From Myxococcales bacterium (GTDB lineage: Bacteria > Myxococcota_A > Polyangia > Palsa-1104): a DNA stretch of 58,095 nt. The stretch is taken from contig PNAM01000083.1 of assembly GCA_003170275.1 (NCBI GenBank), positions 1-58,095 of the forward strand, in the 5' to 3' direction. This document shows positions 9,301 through 19,564 of the stretch, piece by piece. Under the pieces are notes generated by a model, which worked only from the letters and a program-made list of their open reading frames with translations, was not told the origin of the DNA and did no database searches. Position 1 is the stretch's first letter, and every line of letters starts with the position of its first letter. The translations under genes and the position numbers were made by a program.

Positions 9301-10731
9301 ATGGTGCGGCAGGCTATGGACTGGGGCATGGATGTCGACGGGTGCTATCAAGCGGTGGCGGCGCGCGACCGGCGCTTCGAGGGGCGGTTCGTGGTGGCGG
9401 TCACTTCGACGCGGGTGTATTGCCGGCCGGGGTGTCCGGCGCCGATCCCGCGGCAGAAGAATACGCGGTTCTATCCGTGTGCGGCGGCGGCCGAGGAGGC
9501 CGGATTTCGCGCGTGCATGCGCTGCCGGCCGGATGCGTCGCCCGGATCGCCCGCGTGGCTCGGCACCTCGGCGACCGTGCAGCGCGCGCTCAAGCTGATC
9601 GCCGAGGGACAGCTCGAAGGCGGCGTCGAGCAGCTCGCCGATCGGCTGGGCGTGGGCGCGCGTCACCTGCGCAGGCTGTTCGCGGCGCAGGTGGGCGCGT
9701 CGCCGAACGCGATCGCGCGCACGCGGCGGGCGCACTTCGCGCGCAAGCTGATCGACGAGACCGCGCTGCCGATGACCGAGGTCGCCGCGTGCGCCGGGTA
9801 CGCCAGCCTGCGCCGCTTCAACGACGACATCCGCGATCTGTTCCGCCGCCCGCCGCGCGAGCTGCGCTCGGCCCATCGCGTGGCCGAGCCGGGTGATGCG
9901 CTCACGCTGCGCCTGCCGTGGAAGCCGCCCTACGACTGGGCGGCGCTGATCGGCTTTCTCGGGCAGCGCGCGATCACCGGCGTCGAGCGCGTCGAGCCCT
10001 CCTTTTACCAGCGTACCGTGCGCGTGGGCGAGCACACCGGCACCATCGAGGTGCGCCCGCTCGACGGGCAGCCCGCGCTCTCGCTCACGCTGCGGCTCCC
10101 GATCGAGCGCGATCTGTTGGGGATCGTCGAGCGGGTGAGCGCGCTGTTCGATCTGCGCGCCGATCCGCTGGCGATCGCCGCGCACCTCGGGCGCGACCGA
10201 AAGCTCGCGCCGCTGGTGGCCGCCCGCCCCGGTCTGCGCGTGCCCGGCGCCTGGGATGCGTTCGAGCTGATGGTGCGCGCGATCCTCGGCCAGCAGATCT
10301 CGGTGGCCCGCGCCAGCGTGTTGACCGGCAACCTGGCGGCGCGCTTCGGCACGCCCATCGCGCACGCGACGCCCGGCCTGACCCATCTGTTCCCGACGCC
10401 GGCTGAGCTCGCCGATGCGGACGTGGCCTCGCTCGGCATGCCGCGCGCCCGCGCCAACGCGATCCGCACGCTGGCCGCGTCCATGGCCGTCCGCCCGCTC
10501 GAGAGCGAAGAGGAGCTGTTGACGCTGCCCGGCATCGGACCGTGGACCGCCGCGTATGTCGCCATGCGCGCGTTCGGTGCGCCCGACGCGTTTCCCGCCG
10601 CCGACCTCGGGCTGCGCAAGGCGCTGGCGCGCGGCGCCAAGCTGCCCAGCGCGCGCGAAGTCGAACGACGCTCGCACGCGTGGCGCCCGTTTCGCGCCTA
10701 CGCGGCGATGCATTTATGGAGGAGCCTGTGA
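9301..10731 (+). CDS. alkA: AdaA-AlkA fusion: alkylation-response regulator and 3-methyladenine glycosylase
   Basis: 476 residues with four parts. An Ada zinc domain (about 10-80) carries the ligands C-x3-C in YCRPGC and C-x2-C in ACMRC, one of which accepts a methyl group from phosphotriesters. An AraC-type HTH region follows (about 95-190). Then come an AlkA N-terminal domain and the HhH-GPD glycosylase domain (about 280-470), with LPGIGPWTAAYVAMRA and the catalytic Asp in PAADLGL. It both senses DNA methylation and excises alkylated bases. The start is uncertain: ATG at 9301, 9316 or 9328, with no clear ribosome binding site. The end overlaps ogt by one base. Confidence 0.92.
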   Translation: MVRQAMDWGMDVDGCYQAVAARDRRFEGRFVVAVTSTRVYCRPGCPAPIPRQKNTRFYPCAAAAEEAGFRACMRCRPDASPGSPAWLGTSATVQRALKLIAEGQLEGGVEQLADRLGVGARHLRRLFAAQVGASPNAIARTRRAHFARKLIDETALPMTEVAACAGYASLRRFNDDIRDLFRRPPRELRSAHRVAEPGDALTLRLPWKPPYDWAALIGFLGQRAITGVERVEPSFYQRTVRVGEHTGTIEVRPLDGQPALSLTLRLPIERDLLGIVERVSALFDLRADPLAIAAHLGRDRKLAPLVAARPGLRVPGAWDAFELMVRAILGQQISVARASVLTGNLAARFGTPIAHATPGLTHLFPTPAELADADVASLGMPRARANAIRTLAASMAVRPLESEEELLTLPGIGPWTAAYVAMRAFGAPDAFPAADLGLRKALARGAKLPSAREVERRSHAWRPFRAYAAMHLWRSL

Positions 10732-11231
10732 TGAGCCTGATCGAGAGTCGCCTCGAGACGCCGGTGGGTGCGCTGTTCCTCGTCGAGAACGACCAGGCGC
10801 TGGTTGCGCTCGGCTTCCTCAACCATCGTGAGCCGCTGATCGGTCGCGTCCGTCGACGTTTCGGCGCCGCACCGGCTGAAGGACGCACGCGCTCCGCCGA
10901 TCGCGTCGCCGCGTATCTCGACGGGGATCTGTGCGCGCTCGCCGAGCTGCAGGTCGATCCGGGCGGCACGCCGTTTCAACAGCGCGTGTGGGCCGCGCTG
11001 CGCCGCATCCCGGTGGGAACGACCGCTTCGTACGGCGAGATCGCGCGCACGCTCGGCGCGCCCGCCGCGGTCCGCGCGGTCGGCGCCGCCAACGGCCAGA
11101 ACCCGATCTCGCTGGTCATCCCCTGCCACCGCGTGATCCGCTCGGACGGCGCGCTGTGCGGCTACGCCGGCGGCGTCGAGCGCAAGCGCTGGCTGTTGCG
11201 CCACGAGGGCATCGCGATCGCCAGCTCGTGA
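10731..11231 (+). CDS. ogt: Methylated-DNA-[protein]-cysteine S-methyltransferase
   Basis: 166 residues, a typical Ogt/MGMT. It repairs O6-methylguanine by irreversible transfer of the methyl group to its own Cys. The active site PCHRVI is near residue 131, preceded by the GTTASYGEIA helix-turn-helix and RAVGAANGQNPI. The ATG at 10731 shares one base with the alkA stop (TGATG), and GGAGG precedes it. With the neighbouring AdaA-AlkA fusion it rebuilds all functions of the E. coli Ada/AlkA pair in two adjacent genes, so both are probably induced by alkylation damage. Confidence 0.96.
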   Translation: MSLIESRLETPVGALFLVENDQALVALGFLNHREPLIGRVRRRFGAAPAEGRTRSADRVAAYLDGDLCALAELQVDPGGTPFQQRVWAALRRIPVGTTASYGEIARTLGAPAAVRAVGAANGQNPISLVIPCHRVIRSDGALCGYAGGVERKRWLLRHEGIAIASS

Positions 11232-12679
11232 CCGCCTACGACTTCGATCTCGTGGTCATCGGCTCCGGGCCGGCGGGCGAGAAGGGGGCGGTCAAGGCGG
11301 CCTACTTTGGCAAGCGGGTCGCGGTGGTCGAGCGGTTCCCGGAGCTGGGCTGCGAGTGTCGCAAGGCCGGGCTGCCGTCCAAGGTGCTGCGCGAGGCGGC
11401 GTTGTCGTACTCGGGCGCGCGACGGCGGCTCGGCGATCTGTTCCGCGTCGAGCCCGGGGCGCCGATGCGCATGGAGAGCTTCCTCACCGCATCGGACGCG
11501 TTGTGCGCGAACCACGCCGGCCGGGTGGCCGACAACCTCGCGCGGCACGGCGTGCCGTGCATCCGCGGCACGGCGCGCTTCGTCGATCCGCACCGGATCG
11601 CGGTCACCGACGGAGAGCAGACGCGCGAGCTGACCGCCGGGGCGGTCCTGATCGCCACCGGCTCGCGACCGCACCGGCCGGCCTACATCCCGTTCGGGCA
11701 GCCGGGCGTGCACTGCTCGGACACGGTGCTCGGCATGGATCGGCTGCCGCGCTCGCTCACGGTGGTCGGCGCCGGCGTGATCGGCACCGAGTACGCGTCG
11801 ATCTTCCAGGCGCTCGGCGTCGAGGTGCGCTTGCTCGACGGGCGCACCCGCGTGCTCGGCTTCCTCGACGTGGAGATCCACGACCGCCTGCTCGAGGAGC
11901 TGCGCGAACGTGGAATGCGCACCCACCTCGGCGAGCAGGTCACCACCTGCCGCGTGCTCGATTCCGGCGAGGTGGAGGTGGTGACCGACAAGGGCACCGT
12001 CGTGCAATCGGAGGCGCTGCTGTTCTCCGGCGGCCGCACCGCCAACACCGACACCCTCGGGCTCCGCGAGATCGGCGTGGAGCTCGGGCGCCACGGCCGT
12101 CCGGTGGTCGACGCCGCGCTGCGCACCAGCGTGCCGCACATCTTCGCCGCCGGCGACGTGATCGGCTTTCCCGGCCTGGCGTCGACGGGGATGGAGCAGG
12201 GTCGCATCGCGGTCTCGTCGGCGTTCGCCATCGAGGAGCAGTTCGGCGGCCGCGCCGATCTCGCGCCCGCGCAAGGCGCCTTCCCGGGCCCGCTGTTGCC
12301 CTACGGCGTCTACACCATCCCCAGCGTCTCGATGGTCGGCCTGACCGAGGAGCAGGTAGCGACGAGCGGCCGTCCCTACGCCGTCGGGCGCGCCTCCTAC
12401 GCCCGCCAGGATCGCGGTCCGCTGGTCGGCGACACCACGGGCCTGCTCAAGCTGGTGTGCGACGCCAAGACCCGCGAGCTGCTCGGCGTGCACATCGTCG
12501 GCGAGACCGCCGAGGAGCTGATCCACCTCGGCCAGGCCTGCATGTGCCTGGGCGGCGGGATCGACTACTTCCTGCGCACCGTGTTCAACTTCCCGACGCT
12601 GGCGGCGCTCTACAAGGCCGCAGCCTATGACGTTCTCACCCACCTCGGCCCCGAGCGGGACCGCTTCGCGATTCGCTGA
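11228..12679 (+). CDS. sthA: Soluble pyridine nucleotide transhydrogenase-like flavoprotein
   Basis: 483 residues, class I flavoprotein disulfide reductase fold. The FAD-binding GSGPAGEKG is near residue 10, the NAD-binding VGAGVIGTEYAS near 180 and the second FAD motif IFAAGDVIG near 305. The redox CxxxxC of lipoamide dehydrogenase is absent: the segment reads CECRKAGLPSK. The C-terminus has FNFPTLAALYKAA instead of the His-Glu pair. Both features fit SthA, which interconverts NADH and NADPH. The GTG start overlaps the ogt stop (GTGA), so it belongs to the alkylation-repair unit. A different NAD(P)H-dependent reductase is the main alternative. Confidence 0.86.
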   Translation: MTAYDFDLVVIGSGPAGEKGAVKAAYFGKRVAVVERFPELGCECRKAGLPSKVLREAALSYSGARRRLGDLFRVEPGAPMRMESFLTASDALCANHAGRVADNLARHGVPCIRGTARFVDPHRIAVTDGEQTRELTAGAVLIATGSRPHRPAYIPFGQPGVHCSDTVLGMDRLPRSLTVVGAGVIGTEYASIFQALGVEVRLLDGRTRVLGFLDVEIHDRLLEELRERGMRTHLGEQVTTCRVLDSGEVEVVTDKGTVVQSEALLFSGGRTANTDTLGLREIGVELGRHGRPVVDAALRTSVPHIFAAGDVIGFPGLASTGMEQGRIAVSSAFAIEEQFGGRADLAPAQGAFPGPLLPYGVYTIPSVSMVGLTEEQVATSGRPYAVGRASYARQDRGPLVGDTTGLLKLVCDAKTRELLGVHIVGETAEELIHLGQACMCLGGGIDYFLRTVFNFPTLAALYKAAAYDVLTHLGPERDRFAIR

Positions 12680-12740
12680 TCGAGCGCGGCAAAAACTCTT
12701 GCACTACGGGGAGATCGGCGCTTAGCTGGAATGTGTCGAG

Positions 12741-14261
12741 ATGGTGAAGTTGCTGGGTCAACCCCCGGCGCCCCCGAGCGTCAAGGCGCCCCCGCCGGTT
12801 TCCGAGGAGATCGAGCTGCGGCTGGGCGTCCACGACCTTTCTCGCGTCGAGTGGCTGGCTTCGGTGGCGCTGCCGCCGGCTCCCAAGGACGAGCGCAAGT
12901 ACGAGATCGAGTTCACCATCGAGATGCCTGCGCACCTGTACACGGTGCACAACGTCTGGGATCACAAGCAGACCTTCACGCGCCTGCAGAGCCCGTCCGA
13001 AGAGGGCGAGCTGCGCATCGACCGCATCGACATCGATGAACTGCGGCGCGACACGCTCGGCGTCGCGCACCGGCTCAAGATGCTCAGCGATCGGTTCCAG
13101 CGCACTTGCGAAGGCGCGGCCGCCCAGCTCACCGAGGCGCTGCACCCGACGCTCGAGGGCAACCTGACCGAGTTGGTGGTGCAAGCGGTCGACGTGGTGC
13201 ACGAGATGCGCCGCTACCTGGCCAAGCCGCCGTCGGACGAGAGCGCCGCCAACATCCTGCCCGAGGTGCTGCGCGAGTGGACGCTCGCCGACGAGTACCT
13301 CTCGCACAAGCTGCTCGATTTTCTCGGCAAGGCGCAGAAGTGCCTCGACGAGGTGCTGCTCGGGCCGGCCTCGCGCGTGCGCGAGCTCGACATCGCGTGG
13401 GCCGAGGAGCTGCGCTGCCTGGACGCCGAGGCGCTCGCCGAGGAGCTGGTGCACCGGCGCAAGAGCGGCTACGTCAACCCGTCGGCGTCCAAGCCGCTCG
13501 AGCTGAGCCGCTTTTTAGAGCGCGCCTCGCAGCTCAAGAAGCACTTTCAGGACGTGCTGTTCCTCGACGTCGAGGCGTACATGGTCGATTACAAGCTGCG
13601 CAACTACACCGGCGTGGCGGCGGCGACCCTGGCGGCGGCGTTCTGGCTGTCGTTCACGCTCTTGCCGATCGGCCCGGGCGCGCGCGCCGGCATCAGCATC
13701 GGCACCTTCGGCGTGATCTTCGCAGTCACCTACGCGCTCAAGGATCGCATCAAGGAGATCACGCGCGGCTGGTTGGCCGGGCGCCTGGTGCGCTTGTACG
13801 GCCAGCGTTCGGTGACCCTGCGGCTGCCGGCGCGCATCGATCCGCAGCGCAAGGTGCTGGTCGAGGCGCGCGAGACCTTCGACGTGCTGTCGGGAACGGC
13901 CGACGATCTGCTCAACCGCAACGTCGGACGCACGCAGCGGGTGATGGTGCTGACCTTCCGCATGAAGGCGGAGGTGCACGGCTCGGCGGTGCTCAACAAG
14001 GCCGGCATCAGCAGCATCAAGCACGTGTTCCGCTATGACGTGAGCCCGATCTTCAGCCGCCTCGACGACGCGGTGAAGCCGGTTCCGATCCTGGACGAGC
14101 TCACCCGCCGGGTGCGCTTCGTCGAAGCGCCCAAGGAGTACCGATTCCCGGTGCGGGTGATCGCCCACCGCGCCGGCGCCCAGCCAAACATGGTGGTCGG
14201 AATGCTGGTAGTCTCCAAGCGCGGTATCGAGAGGCTGGAGCCGATCGACACCGAGGCCTGA
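12741..14261 (+). CDS. Unknown protein with a central membrane hairpin
   Basis: 506 residues, family not recognised. After a proline-rich N-terminus (residues 9-22) there is a mostly helical region with charged segments, rich in Leu and Glu up to about 285. Two closely spaced hydrophobic helices follow (about 293-310 and 316-333), then a basic loop (LKDRIKEITRGWLAGR) and a beta-like C-terminal domain containing RVMVLTFRMKAEVHG. The topology suggests two soluble domains on the same side of the membrane. ATG at 12741 is used because it opens the frame after a 61-base gap. No link to either neighbour is apparent. Confidence 0.75.
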   Translation: MVKLLGQPPAPPSVKAPPPVSEEIELRLGVHDLSRVEWLASVALPPAPKDERKYEIEFTIEMPAHLYTVHNVWDHKQTFTRLQSPSEEGELRIDRIDIDELRRDTLGVAHRLKMLSDRFQRTCEGAAAQLTEALHPTLEGNLTELVVQAVDVVHEMRRYLAKPPSDESAANILPEVLREWTLADEYLSHKLLDFLGKAQKCLDEVLLGPASRVRELDIAWAEELRCLDAEALAEELVHRRKSGYVNPSASKPLELSRFLERASQLKKHFQDVLFLDVEAYMVDYKLRNYTGVAAATLAAAFWLSFTLLPIGPGARAGISIGTFGVIFAVTYALKDRIKEITRGWLAGRLVRLYGQRSVTLRLPARIDPQRKVLVEARETFDVLSGTADDLLNRNVGRTQRVMVLTFRMKAEVHGSAVLNKAGISSIKHVFRYDVSPIFSRLDDAVKPVPILDELTRRVRFVEAPKEYRFPVRVIAHRAGAQPNMVVGMLVVSKRGIERLEPIDTEA

Positions 14262-14291
14262 AGTTAGACGTCGTTTGGAGAGACCACTGAA

Positions 14292-15703
<1,412 letters not shown>

Positions 15704-15707
<4 letters not shown>

Positions 15708-16339
15708 GTAGCCAGCTCCTCGTCGAGCGCGCAGCGCAGCGCGGCCGGCCGCACGGCGAAGAATAGCGTCAACGCCACCATCACGCCCACCGCGGCATAG
15801 GGGCTCACCAGACTGAGCCCGACGCACCCGAGCGACAGCAACGGCCCGAAGCGATACTGCTTGAAGATGGCGTGCGCGAGGTCGTGCGAGATGCGCGGGC
15901 CGAGCAGGCGATTGCCGGTGGCCGCGTGCCGCCACAGGAGCGTGTAGCAGACTGCGATGATCATCCCGTGAATGGTGTAGAGCAGCCCCGCGACGCGCGA
16001 TCCGGGCCCGCGAATATATTCGGCGAGCAGCGCGGTGGGAAACGGCACGATGGTGATCGCGAGCAAGAGCAGCAAGTTGTAGAACAGCAGCGGCTCGTCA
16101 CAGCGATGGATGAGCGTGAACAGCCGGTGGTGGTTCAGCCACATGATGCCGATCGACAGGAAGCTCGAGAGAAACGCCAGCCACGCGGGCCACTGATGCG
16201 CCAGCGCCGCGAGCAGTTGGTCGGGTGGGAGGTTGCGCGGAACCTTCACCTCCAGGATGAGCAGCGTCACCGCGATCGCGAACACGCCGTCGGAGAACGC
16301 CTCGATGCGCGTGGTCTCCTTCTCGCCCTGGGTGGTCAT
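15704..16339 (-). CDS. TMEM175-like (DUF1211) potassium channel protein
   Basis: 211 residues with six predicted transmembrane helices. The signature RxxxFSDGVFAI occurs at residues 11-22 (RIEAFSDGVFAI), which in bacterial TMEM175 lines helix 1 and contributes to the selectivity filter. The conserved WLNHHRLF segment near residue 67 also fits. Such proteins form tetrameric potassium-permeable channels in the inner membrane. It lies 32 bases downstream of the glycine-rich lipoprotein on the same strand, so it could be the last gene of that run. Confidence 0.9.
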
Positions 16340-16371
16340 CCGCTACACCTATCACAGCCGTTCGTTGGCGG

Positions 16372-18009
16372 TTACTCGAAGGCGGCGCGGCCGACGGTCA
16401 GGACCGGCTGCATGGCGGCGGTTCGATCGTTCGCGGTGGGAGACAGGGTCGAGCCTTCGTCGGTGATGGTGCCTGCCGCGGTCTTGAGCGCGATCCGGCC
16501 GCTCGCGCCGCCGCCACCGCCGCAGTTCTTGGCCGCGCCGTCGGCGCCGTTCGCGCCCGTGAGCCGGCCGGTCGCGCCGCCCGAGCCGCCGGCGGTGCCT
16601 GCGTTGGCGGCGGTGCCTGCGGTCGCGAAGTTGGCGTTCGGGCCGCCGTTTCCACCTGCGCCGCCTGCGTCGCCACCGCCGCCACCGCCGCCGTTGGTGG
16701 CCAGCGTTGCGGTCGCGGCCAGATCGATGGTGATCGCTTCCAACAGGATCGCGCCGCCCGAGCCGCCGCCGCCACCGCCCGCCTGCGCTGCGCCCGCCCG
16801 GCCACCGCAGCCGCCGGCGTGCAGCATGCCGCTGACCTTGAGCGCGCCGTCGACCGCGATCTGCACCGCACCGCCGCCATTGCCACCGAATCCCCCGGTG
16901 GTCGGGGCCATGCCCGCGCCGCCTGCGCCGCCGCCCGATCCGCCCACCAGCAACAGCGGCTCGGTCGTCAGATCGCCGTACGCGACGCCGCCCGCGCCGC
17001 CTGCGGTCGCGCCGCTATTGCCGCCGCGGCCGCCGTTGTCGCCGCCGCCGCCGCCGCCGCCGCCCGAGGCTGCGTTGGCCGCGCCGCCGCCCGAGCGCCC
17101 TCCGCGGGTGCCGAGCCCGTCGCCGTTGTTCACGTCCGAGCGGCCGCCGGTGCCGCCGCCTCCGGTGGGCGGCAGGTTGCAATCGCCCTGCAGGTTGAGC
17201 GTGCCGGCGATCAGCACGTCTGCGGACGAGACGATCGCGAGCGGGCTCTTGCCGGCCAGCGTGATCGTGGCGCCCTGCGCGACGGTCAGGCCGGCGAACC
17301 CGAAGACGCCGATGCGCACGGTCGAGCCGGGCTGCGAGATCGAGCGAAAGCCCACGCCGGCCATCGCGCCCGCGCCGGCCGGGCGGGTGAAGCCGCCGGT
17401 GATCGCGCCCGAATCGGTGTCGAACACAGTGTCGGCGCTCAAGGTCACGTTGGCGGTGCCGGAATAATCGGTCAGGTCCGCCGAGCCGCTCGGCTGCAGC
17501 TCGAGGCAGTGTGCGGGCGCGCCGGTGTCGCCGCACGTCGAATGGCACTGCTGGGTGTCGAATCCCGAGCCGTCCGCGCGGCACACCAGCACCGACTTGC
17601 GATCTGCCGAGCAGCGGTCCTCGACCCCCGTCGGATCGCACCCGCCGCCGCCGTCGTCGTCACCGATTCCGACCGCCACCGCGGAGCAGCCCGGTGCGGC
17701 GGTGAAGGTCGCTCGGCCGGTGGCGATCGTGCCCGCGCCTTGCAACGCATTGACGCGCACCGTGACCGTCTGGCCTTCGGGGTAGCCGGCCGGGAAGTCG
17801 ATCTCCACCGATCCGGCGCCTACCGATCGGACCGCGAAGATCCCCGAGCGATGGTCCCCGGCGTCGGTCTGGATGTCGACCTCGACGTTGGTCGCTGCTC
17901 GCGCCGCGCCATCGAGCGTAACGGTGACGAACACCGTGCCGCCCTTGCACGGACGGGTGCTGCCGCATCCCGTGAGCGCGCCCAGCAAGATCAGCGCGAG
18001 CGTCCTCAT
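16372..18009 (-). CDS. Glycine-rich lipoprotein
   Basis: 545 residues. Lipoprotein signal LALILLGALTGC with the lipidated Cys near residue 15 (a further Cys follows). Residues 20-115 look like a beta-sandwich, 120-170 contain six Cys around CRADGSGFDTQQCHSTC, and 175-280 are beta-solenoid-like. From about 285 the protein is dominated by poly-Gly tracts interspersed with short beta segments (for example RSGGGAANAASGGGGGGGG), ending in a non-glycine tail. The ATG at 18009 overlaps the previous stop by 4 bases, which fixes the start. Similar Gly-rich repeats occur in secreted myxobacterial proteins; no function is known. Confidence 0.83.
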   Translation of the reverse strand: MRTLALILLGALTGCGSTRPCKGGTVFVTVTLDGAARAATNVEVDIQTDAGDHRSGIFAVRSVGAGSVEIDFPAGYPEGQTVTVRVNALQGAGTIATGRATFTAAPGCSAVAVGIGDDDGGGGCDPTGVEDRCSADRKSVLVCRADGSGFDTQQCHSTCGDTGAPAHCLELQPSGSADLTDYSGTANVTLSADTVFDTDSGAITGGFTRPAGAGAMAGVGFRSISQPGSTVRIGVFGFAGLTVAQGATITLAGKSPLAIVSSADVLIAGTLNLQGDCNLPPTGGGGTGGRSDVNNGDGLGTRGGRSGGGAANAASGGGGGGGGDNGGRGGNSGATAGGAGGVAYGDLTTEPLLLVGGSGGGAGGAGMAPTTGGFGGNGGGAVQIAVDGALKVSGMLHAGGCGGRAGAAQAGGGGGGSGGAILLEAITIDLAATATLATNGGGGGGGDAGGAGGNGGPNANFATAGTAANAGTAGGSGGATGRLTGANGADGAAKNCGGGGGASGRIALKTAAGTITDEGSTLSPTANDRTAAMQPVLTVGRAAFE

Positions 18010-18770
18010 TTCAGCACGCCCAGGCTGGCGGTCGGATCCCGGTCGCCCGAGCCGAGCGCGGCGCCGACGGCGATCCCGGTGATGAGCACCGCCGCCGCGC
18101 CGCCGACGGCGGTCCAGAACCACCACTTCTTGAGCAGCGGCCTGGTCGAGGTGCGGTCGCGCGGCGTAGTCCGGGTGGTCTTCGCGAGCGCGCGCCGGGT
18201 CGCGGCCTCGTCGATCGTGGGCGCCGGCAGCGAGCGCTGGCGCAGCTCGTCGCGCAACGCATCGAGCTGCGCCTCGAGGCCCGGCTCGCCGCTCGCGATC
18301 TGCGCGTTGACGGCGTTCCACTTCGCGTCCAGCGCATCGCCGTTCTTGTCGTGAAAGGCCTCGTACGCCTGCTTGACCTCGTCGTACCTGGCGCGTGTGG
18401 CCTCGGGCAGCACCTCGCGCGTCAGGCTGATCACGTAGCCGCGCGCCTCCTCGGCGTGCGAGCCGTCCGGCTCGGACTCGACGTACTTGCGGTAGGCCTT
18501 GAGCGCCTCCGGCTTGTCCTCCTTGACGCGCAAGATCTGGCCGAGGTTGAACAGGATGTCCGGCAGCGGCATGATCTTGTACGCCGCCTGGTACTCGACG
18601 ACCGCCTGGTCGTAGTTGCCGGCTTCGTAGGCCGCGCGCGCCTTCTTGATGCGCGCCTTGGCCTTGGCGCGCACCGCCGGCGTAAACTCTTGCGCGCTGG
18701 CCGCACGCGTCGCGCCGAGCGTCAGCGCGAGCGCCGTGAGCAACACTGCGAGCCGCCCCCAACCCACCAT
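18006..18770 (-). CDS. TPR-like exported protein with C-terminal membrane helix
   Basis: 254 residues. Signal peptide of about 26 residues ending ASA-Q. Residues 30-105 form helical tetratricopeptide-like repeats (AYEAGNYDQAVVEYQAAYKI, then KPEALKAYRKYVESEPDG). A charged, helical middle leads to one transmembrane helix near 222-245 (WFWTAVGGAAAVLITGIAVG). This layout is common in Myxococcota proteins and suggests a scaffold in the cell envelope. The ATG shares one base with the upstream stop (TGATG), and its stop overlaps the next gene (ATGA), so it is coupled on both sides. Confidence 0.85.
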   Translation of the reverse strand: MVGWGRLAVLLTALALTLGATRAASAQEFTPAVRAKAKARIKKARAAYEAGNYDQAVVEYQAAYKIMPLPDILFNLGQILRVKEDKPEALKAYRKYVESEPDGSHAEEARGYVISLTREVLPEATRARYDEVKQAYEAFHDKNGDALDAKWNAVNAQIASGEPGLEAQLDALRDELRQRSLPAPTIDEAATRRALAKTTRTTPRDRTSTRPLLKKWWFWTAVGGAAAVLITGIAVGAALGSGDRDPTASLGVLK

Positions 18771-19564
18771 CAGTACCGGCCTTTCGCGCGTTCTTTGGTG
18801 GGCAGGATCTCGAGACAGGTCGTCCACCAGCCGGTCTCGACGGTTTCGATGAACTCCGCGCAGATCCCCTCGTGACGCATCTCGCTCGCCAGGCGCGGCC
18901 AGTCGTAGGCGATCGGGACCAGCTCGGCCGTGATCGCGCCGTCCGTGTCGCTGGCGGTGATCACGCAATACCAGACCTCGGTGCGACCATCGTTGGCCGG
19001 GCGGCCGATGGCGCCGACGTTGACCACCAGCCGTCCGTCCGGAAGCCGGCGCTGCCAGGGGATGCCGGTATGCGTGACCAAGAGGACGTCGGCCTGGTGT
19101 TGGTCGAGCAGGCGCGCGAGGAACGCGTCCGGCGAGGTCGACTCCCACAAGAACTCGTTCACCTTGCGCGGCGAGCCGTGCGCCATGAGCACCCGCTTGC
19201 CGGCCCAGGTCGCACGCAGCTGGGGCGGAAGCTCGCGCAAGAACGGGTGCCAGGCCGCCGGCGTGTGATCGCGCGTGTATGCGTACGACAGCTGCGCGTA
19301 GTGGTTGTCGCGCGGGTCGGTGTAGCCGCACCCGCAGTCGGCCAGGTCGTGACCGATCGAATGATCGTAGTTGCCCTGCATCACCACCACGCGGTGCTCG
19401 CAGAGCAGGGGAAAGACGCGCTCGGGGTGGGGCCCGAAGCCGCCGAGATCGCCGAGACAGTAGGTCTGCGCGCAGCCACGCCGCCGGGCATCGGCGAGGG
19501 TCGCCTCGAGCGCCAGGTAGTTGTTGTACACCCCGCCGAAGACCGCGTACTTCACGTCCGGCAT
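18770..19564 (-). CDS. Metallophosphoesterase-fold protein with altered metal ligands
   Basis: 264 residues, calcineurin-like fold of the YfcE/DevT type. Recognisable motifs are CLGDLGGFGPHP near residue 37, QGNYDHSIG near 65 (GNHD equivalent), MAHGSP near 130 and VTHTGIP near 170. The first motif, normally D-x-H-x-N, reads GGVYNN, so the Asp and His ligands are missing, and the GHTH motif is THTG. Either it uses a different metal site or it is not a classical phosphatase. The ATG at 19564 is inside the end of the radical SAM gene (13-base overlap); an extension to 19723 would run deeper into that gene and lacks the fold. Confidence 0.87.
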   Translation of the reverse strand: MPDVKYAVFGGVYNNYLALEATLADARRRGCAQTYCLGDLGGFGPHPERVFPLLCEHRVVVMQGNYDHSIGHDLADCGCGYTDPRDNHYAQLSYAYTRDHTPAAWHPFLRELPPQLRATWAGKRVLMAHGSPRKVNEFLWESTSPDAFLARLLDQHQADVLLVTHTGIPWQRRLPDGRLVVNVGAIGRPANDGRTEVWYCVITASDTDGAITAELVPIAYDWPRLASEMRHEGICAEFIETVETGWWTTCLEILPTKERAKGRY

